Assembly (NCBI GenBank): GCA_963281255.1
Contig: OY725503.1
Coordinates: 2,604,001-2,668,000 of the forward strand
Length of the DNA: 64,000 bases
Source: Aphrocallistes beatrix
Taxonomy: Eukaryota; Porifera; Hexactinellida; Sceptrulophora; Aphrocallistidae
Reading direction: 5' to 3'
A model generated the notes under the pieces. The model was given only the letters and a program-made list of their open reading frames with translations. It did not search any database and was not told where the DNA came from. This document shows, in pieces, positions 58,441-64,000 of this stretch (its first letter is position 1; every line of letters begins with the position of its first letter). The position numbers and the translations under genes are program-made.

Positions 58441-59406
58441 CTAGCCTATTTTGAGAATTTGTTTACTTTATATAAATAATGTAAACAAAAGTTATCAAAT
58501 GATTTCTCATATTGATTCCAAAATATGATATTCGAACTCTATAAAGTTTAGAAGCCGACACTCTTGAATTTGTGGCTTATCGGTACATTTTAGTGGCTAT
58601 CGCCACCAAACAACCACATTTGTCAACCACTACTTCTCAGTGTTTCAAATATAAACAAGTACGCTCCGCTCACCTGCGTAGCGAGTCAAGGGAACACTTC
58701 ATGTTTTTGTTGATACTTTTGCAGACATAAAAAATATCGCTTAAATCTTCGAATTTGATCTTAGATTCATCATTTGACACCTATATTTCTATTTTCATAT
58801 CTCTATGACTTGCCAATTATTCAATCAATTTCAGACAAAATAGAAAGAAACAAACAAAATTCTTAGTGTTTTAATATAAGCTTTATCACTTGGAACTGAG
58901 CTGTAAATCGGTTAATGCAAAAGATGTAATTATCCATGGAATGTTAGTACATTCCGAGGTTGTAATGAAGAGTTATTCCACTTACTATAGGATTCAGAAA
59001 AATTATGTTTAACTCCCTCAAATCCCATTAGTATTAACTAAATCGTAACATTCAATAGCTTGCAAACATCATTATTCAACAACATATAGCAGACTTCATA
59101 ATATGGTATTTCTAAAATTGTTACTCCTTCAAAAGTGCGAAAAACCTGTCAGCATGCCTGGTGCCCCAAAATACTACATCAGATAACATCCCCCGGAATC
59201 CCGTATCTATAATTTCTTTGAGGGATGTCAGATCACTATTTTAATACTGAATTCGTGTCAAGTATTTAAAATCCAGCGATTTGGTCAATATATTTACCAT
59301 ATTTGGAGAATACTTTTACTTCGTCTTCCTAACAACGGCCAGGAATGCAAAAGTTCTGGACCATTGCTAGGCACGGATAACCAAAGTATTCTCCAAATAT
59401 TGTTAA
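58441..59406. repeat. Spacer and left half of a palindromic repeat
   Basis: From about 59005 it matches the left half of the repeats at 28.06 and 31.75 kb, including AACAACATATAGCAGACTTC, another empty site for the 28.1 kb hAT MITE. 58441-59000 is unassigned. Confidence 0.45.
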
Positions 59407-59863
59407 CAAGCACGCTTCGCTTGCATTCGCAGTGCGGCTGGCTAACACTTTGTGTCCGCCAGAAGATCCGTAATTATAAAGTAGATCACATCTCTAAATA
59501 CGTCTGTCTTACATTTATAATCGATATCGCCTGAAAAATCACCAAATTTGTCACTTTTAAATGTTTGATGCACAATGATGACGTCATAACACAGTGATGA
59601 GTGAGCATTTTTTATGAGAATTGTATCATATGATACATTAATATCCACATTCTATTAAAATTTCAGCCTTCTATCACCTAAAATGGCTGAGTAAAAGTCG
59701 AAAAAATTTTCTAATTATATAAAATGGGACAATGACGTCATAATTCCACGATGAGTCGACATTTTCGTCTGAGGTAAGAACTTAGTAGATCCATAGCCAA
59801 TAGACTCTCACATGCCAAAAATCAGCTTTCTGTGTCTTGCATTTTTTCAATCAATTCGTTACA
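59407..59863 (-). mobile_element. Helitron-like non-autonomous element, copy H10, 5' end lost
   Basis: The minus-strand 3' end CTTG (rc of CAAG at 59407-59410) is followed by host T. The interior contains the shared TTGGCTATGG (minus strand, near 59793) and ends at CAATTCGTTACAG near 59863, where the TA tract and 5' end are missing. It lies inside the palindromic repeat. Confidence 0.55.
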
Positions 59864-59891
59864 GAGAATTCAGCATTAGAATGATGATCTG

Positions 59892-61328
59892 GGGCCTTAT
59901 TCACTAAGAAAACTTAAGATTTGCTTAACCATAGCCTACTCTAATAATGCCTCACAGTAGACTGAAAATCATGGACTAGGGATGAAGTAATAGCCGAATG
60001 GATTAATACACGATTAGCCTAAAATCGTTAACCGTGCAGAATAGGCATTAAGAAAGTATTACCAGCATATATAAACATGGCATCAAAGTACATATATCCG
60101 TTGGAAAAATTTCGATTAGTCATCATATCATTGCGCAACAGGTCATTCTAAGGACAATTTTAGCGATTTTCTAAGCTGTTTTAACCCTATTTCTAAATGC
60201 TATTAAGGTGTGATTTTTGTGTAGAACCAAGATTAGTACAAGGTGATTTGAAAAATTTAGAAAATTTCAATGGAATGTTATTACATTCCTACGTTGCTAT
60301 GGTCAAGCATTTTGGTCGGTTTGGGCCATTTCATGCAAACTGTAATGATTAGAGCTCCAAATTTGATCGTGTCTGATAGGCAATGGACTACTCCCTATTA
60401 GGTGATAATACAACTTTAACTTCTAAATTCAACGAGTTTTGAGTTATGGTTGATTTTAAGAATGTAACCAAAACACTATATTGTCGCATAACTCTGTAGT
60501 CTGTGAATTTATAAGTCAAATTTGTATTATTACCTAATAGGAAGTAGCCAATTGCCTATCAAATACAATCAAATTTGAAGACCTAGTTCTTACAGTTTGC
60601 GGGATATGGCTCAAACTGATCAAAGTGCTTTACCATAGCAACGCAGGAATTTAACAACATTCCATTGAAAAATTCTAAATTTTTCAGATCAACTCGTACT
60701 AATCTTAGTTCTAAACAAAAAATATACCTTAATGACATTTAGAAGTAGGCCTAAAACAGCTTTAAAAATTGCCAAAATCCTCCATATAATGACCTGTTGC
60801 GCAATGATATGATGACTAATCGAAATTTTGACAACGGATATATGTACTTTGATACCATGTTTATATATGCTCGTAATACATTCTTAATGCCTATCATACA
60901 TGATTAGCGATTTTAGGCTAATCGTGTATTAATCCATTCGGCTATTACCGCATCCTTGGTTATTCTACTGTGAGGCATTATTAGAGTAGACTATGGCTTA
61001 ACTATATATAACTTTACATAGTGGAAATTTTGAAGAGTTGCATTACGATTTGGGTAAATAGATGTTCAATGATACCAATATAAACTACCTAAATACTGGA
61101 AATATTCCAAGTCACTCTCGAAATATTCGTGATGTCATACTTAAGTATTATGACGTCATACTTAACTTAAAATATTACGTAACTTTCTGAAAAGTTTAAC
61201 AAATGAGTCAAAATTTGTCAAGCATTTCAATTGTACCACTTAAAATTAATAGAGTATGCAATCTATTTGAATTATTTAAAAATCTCTTCTAATTTTGAAG
61301 ATTCAAAAGTTCTTAGTGAATAAGCCCC
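59892..61328. mobile_element. PIF/Harbinger-like MITE, 1,437 bp, with nested P-like MITE
   Basis: Ends are GGGCCTTATTCACTAAGAA and, inverted, GGGGCTTATTCACTAAGAAC. A 3-bp duplication CTG flanks it (59889-59891 and 61329-61331). The paralogous repeat at 32220-32245 reads GATGATCTGGCA with one CTG, an empty site. A 3-bp duplication and GGGSC ends suggest PIF/Harbinger. No coding region. Confidence 0.6.
59930..60995. mobile_element. P-like MITE, 1,066 bp, nested
   Basis: Ends are CATAGCCTACTCTAATAATG and, inverted, CATAGTCTACTCTAATAATG. A perfect 7-bp duplication GCTTAAC flanks it (59923-59929 and 60996-61002). It is an imperfect palindrome along most of its length, with the centre near 60450. 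No ORF. Confidence 0.75.
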
Positions 61329-61331
61329 CTG

Positions 61332-61960
61332 GCTTGCCTAAAATTTATAGATATGGGAACTTTCGTTTAAAAGATGTGTCTGTTTTAGGGCGACACCAGG
61401 TGGTCCAATGGCTCTAAGTGGCAAAGTATTAGCATAAATATCGATATTAATGTTTAGAATCCTTAAAGGGATCTCAAAATGATAAAAACTCGTTTGGTAA
61501 ATTTCTGAAAAAAATTCCCCATAATAAATGCCGACCTTATTAAGTTTAGTAGTTAGAAATAACCAGCAATGTCGTTTTATATAAGAAGTGGACACATCTT
61601 ACATTTTTATCGTACTTTTAGATTGAATAATTGGTTTAAAACTAATTTCAAATTTGATTATTGATTACTATCTCCTTTAATCATTGATGAACTTTGTTAA
61701 TGAATTTGGAAGATAATTGCGACATCTAATATATTCAGGGGTAATACTGCTTAAAATGTATTAATCAATCACAATGGAATAGTTTCTTTTCCTTTATAGA
61801 ATATCTATTTTACAATCACCTCTCTTATCCGGAACTCAAATTTTGATAACCTCTAAGTTCCGGGCACTAGATATTGTTTAAACTCACCCATTATACAAAT
61901 TGACATTTCTTCCTGCTTGTTTATACCTACATTCTAAAAGTAATTTTCTCAGTATTGTTA
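61332..61960. repeat. Right half of a palindromic repeat and spacer
   Basis: About 61332-61545 matches the right half of the repeats at 29.1-29.3 and 32.2-32.46 kb (GCGACACCAGGTGGT). The remainder is unassigned. Confidence 0.45.
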
Positions 61961-62145
61961 CAGTCAGGGTCGCTTATTGTGATCCACCAGGGGACCAAAA
62001 AATGTGTTCATAATAGAGATACTTCATATTAAGCGAACTTGATTCAATACAAATCCTATCTAAAAAATGAAATTGAGACCAGGATGTTAGTTCATAATAA
62101 ACGAATGTTCATATTAAGCGGGTTCATAATAAGCAACCCTGACTG
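61961..62145. mobile_element. Tigger/pogo-type MITE, 185 bp
   Basis: Ends are CAGTCAGGGTCGCTTATTGT and, inverted, CAGTCAGGGTTGCTTATTAT. Inner repeats of TTCATAATA and ATATTAAGCG are visible. TA is present on the left only. Confidence 0.6.
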
Positions 62146-62924
62146 GATCAGTATTAATAAGGTTAAATCACGGTATAGAGGTCAAAACTACACAATCGAA
62201 AAATCTGGACACTGAGACTAGAAAGGAGTTAAAATTTGTAGTTTTGCAGCAAAGATCACACGAAGCAACCTTTGGATGCTTTTCTAAACTAAAATTTCCC
62301 ACTGGCATCAATAACTTTGAATTCAAATTTGACAAATTCTCAACCTCGATAGTAGCATAACTCAAAAGGAATTTATTCTGTAAAATATACTCACTCAAAA
62401 ATACACACCGTAGACTCCACTTCAAAATGAATTTAGTTTAAGAAAATGCCTTTTGCACAGGAAAAAGGTATAACACTTCAAAGTAAAAAGACAACAACAA
62501 AAAACGGGGGTCACGTTTGTTTTTAAAACGTTCTTACATTCTTAAATGACTTTTTTTCGAAAATTAAACGAGAAATTAAAAAAAAAATAGGGTAGACGAC
62601 GCTGCGTCCTTTTGAAGCAGGGATTTTTTATACAATTTGAATACCAACCAAGTTTTGCTACCACCAAAGATTCGAGGTTGATAATTTTGTCGAAGTTTAT
62701 ATATCCAATTGGGCATTTAGGTAAAAATCCACGCTTATTACAACCAAGGAACCTTTGAACATTGAAGAGGGGCAGTTAGAACGTGGTTCATTTTTAAACA
62801 ACACCCAATCCTCAGATTATACCTCGGAAACCTTCGTGCGATTATAATTTCTTTCCATTCTCTGATGAGAGCCTAGTATATTCTTCCAAAATTTCCTATC
62901 GCTCACATTCCTAGACTATTCAGC
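62146..62924. other. Interval without recognised gene
   Basis: A/T-rich; a frame on the minus strand at 62168-62425 shows no domain. It may include degraded retrotransposon sequence downstream of the integrase remnant. Confidence 0.35.
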
Positions 62925-63285
62925 ATGTTTACAATGGCTCTGAACATCAGAGAAATCGAACGCTCTACCAACAGGGAAATATACAGTCTGCTTTCGACTT
63001 TAAACGCGCTCCATGCATCACTTCATGTGGTGAATAGCCTGTGCTAGCGTTTATATACGAAATGTACGTAAATGGTACCTCTTGTACTAGGGCAGGCCAA
63101 TCAGTCTCAGAGGTTTGTCACTCTGCTAGCAAACAACGCATAGCTGCAAACGTTTTAATACTCCTCTCGGCCTGACCATGGCTCCTCAGGGCGATATGGC
63201 CAAGACCGAATATAAGTGTTACCTAACCTCTCAGTACCGTCCACGTTCTGACTTTGATCAGACCGTATTGCCAGGGGATTTATTT
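62925..63285 (-). pseudogene. Ty3/gypsy-type integrase fragment
   Basis: Minus strand, first an SDQSQN piece (about 63270), probably the second catalytic Asp. Then HGQAERSIKTFAAMRCLLAE (63180-63121, with the catalytic Glu), a stop, QTSETDWPALVQEVPFTYI, and NASTGYSPHEVMHGARLK (about 63045-62990). This is the integrase-core end and the TGYSP-x2-x-x2-G motif shared by gypsy-type retrotransposons and some Ginger elements. Stops and frame changes show decay. No long terminal repeat was found. Confidence 0.65.
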
Positions 63286-64000
63286 ATCATAGCCATACAG
63301 TAGAAATCATCCCTACTCCAAGCAGGGTTGGCTAATTTAACCCACCCCCCGAGTTAAACCCGGGCTGTGCAAAACCCCCTTTTGTCGGTTAAACTGGGTT
63401 AAAGTGGGTTTGATTCTAATGTACTTGTAAATCAAGTTAATTTTAGCGATATCAATTGTTTGGATTGAAAATTCTTATTCTGCAAGTATTATATTGAGAT
63501 TCCGTAATGATGTTTTTAATAAGACCTGATGTACGAACAATGGAGTTCTTAAGTTACAACAATCTGAGGTGCTTTAAGTAAACATTCAAAGGATACTACT
63601 ACTATATAGAGCAGTTTGTTCATCTTACCTACTCTAATCATAGCGGTTACTATATGGATAATGGCTAGTTTTGTTGGTGGCCCAGTGATTCTGTTCAAAG
63701 CTTTTTTCTAAAAGTAGAAGGTCCAAGGTGAGGCACATACATGCTTCAATTGAGCGGATATTTTCTAACTTTAGTTTATCCAGAACAAACTTCGGAATAG
63801 ATTAGACTTAGAGAACCAGCAAAATTGGTACCTGTTATCGCGAATTGAGAGGTTCAGTGGAGTTTGACTGGTGATTTGCTTTTCATTTGTTTTAGATTTT
63901 CATTAGTGTATTAGATTTTGATATGCACCCTTACAATAAGTACGCTTATATAATTAATTATATCGTTAAATTTGGAAACAAGGACAATAACTGGGAAAAT
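63286..64000. other. Unassigned end of the window
   Basis: About 63320-63410 has CAGGGTTGGCTAATTTAACC and several GGGTTAA motifs, resembling one end of a hAT MITE. Nothing else was recognised. Confidence 0.35.

Noticed and set aside
62168-62425. 85-residue minus-strand ORF
   Set aside because: No recognisable motif, and length is within chance expectation for this composition.

Overview
The window looks like nuclear DNA of an invertebrate metazoan. It is AT-rich, has GT-AG introns, long microsatellites, and a dense, layered load of eukaryotic transposons: Helitron, P-like, Mutator (MULE), Ginger1, hAT, Merlin, Tc1/mariner, pogo/Tigger, PIF/Harbinger-like and TTAA-target elements. The phylum cannot be fixed from the sequence. 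The only convincing host gene is an intact, intronless, nuclear-encoded NDUFS3 (mitochondrial complex I 30 kDa subunit) on the minus strand at 26.8-27.5 kb. Nearly everything else is mobile or derived from mobile DNA.

Layout. 0-3.8 kb: a mariner fragment, a satellite array interrupted by a Helitron-like non-autonomous element, and further copies of that family. 3.8-14.3 kb: a decayed Helitron split by a P-like THAP element, itself split by a 5.9 kb MULE with 514-bp inverted repeats, two large ORFs and a C-terminal OTU protease domain. 14.3-16.5 kb: P-like, Tigger-like and hAT-like MITEs. 19.9-24.4 kb: a FLYWCH-type MULE (Phantom-like) whose reading frame stops at the conserved Glu and which carries an inverted duplication of its 5' half. 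24.6-26.4 kb: a hAT derivative holding a Helitron-like element that holds a mariner MITE. 26.8-27.5 kb: NDUFS3. 27.8-36 kb: a hAT MITE, a tRNA-like SINE, and two decayed multi-domain genes on the minus strand (an uncharacterised invertebrate repeat-gene family, and a Mutator-like transposase with a PHD finger). 36-43 kb: TTAA-flanked repeats with a perfect 54-bp palindrome, plus Merlin copy A. 43-45.4 kb: Merlin copy B, broken by a P-like MITE and a pogo-like MITE. 45.9-47.6 kb: an internally deleted P-like element. 47.9-53.1 kb: a nearly intact Ginger1 transposon with ten inferred exons and its own OTU domain. 53-64 kb: more TTAA repeats, hAT/Tigger/Tc1 MITEs, a Harbinger-like element holding a P-like MITE, and a Ty3/gypsy integrase remnant.

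Many elements were bounded by reading both termini and finding target-site duplications. Several are confirmed by an uninterrupted paralogous copy elsewhere in the window. The most notable themes are OTU domains at the C-termini of two unrelated DDE transposons (MULE and Ginger1), a P-like MITE family with exact or nearly exact 7-bp target duplications, and a Helitron-like family that inserts between A and T. All calls are from reading the sequence; no searches were run.
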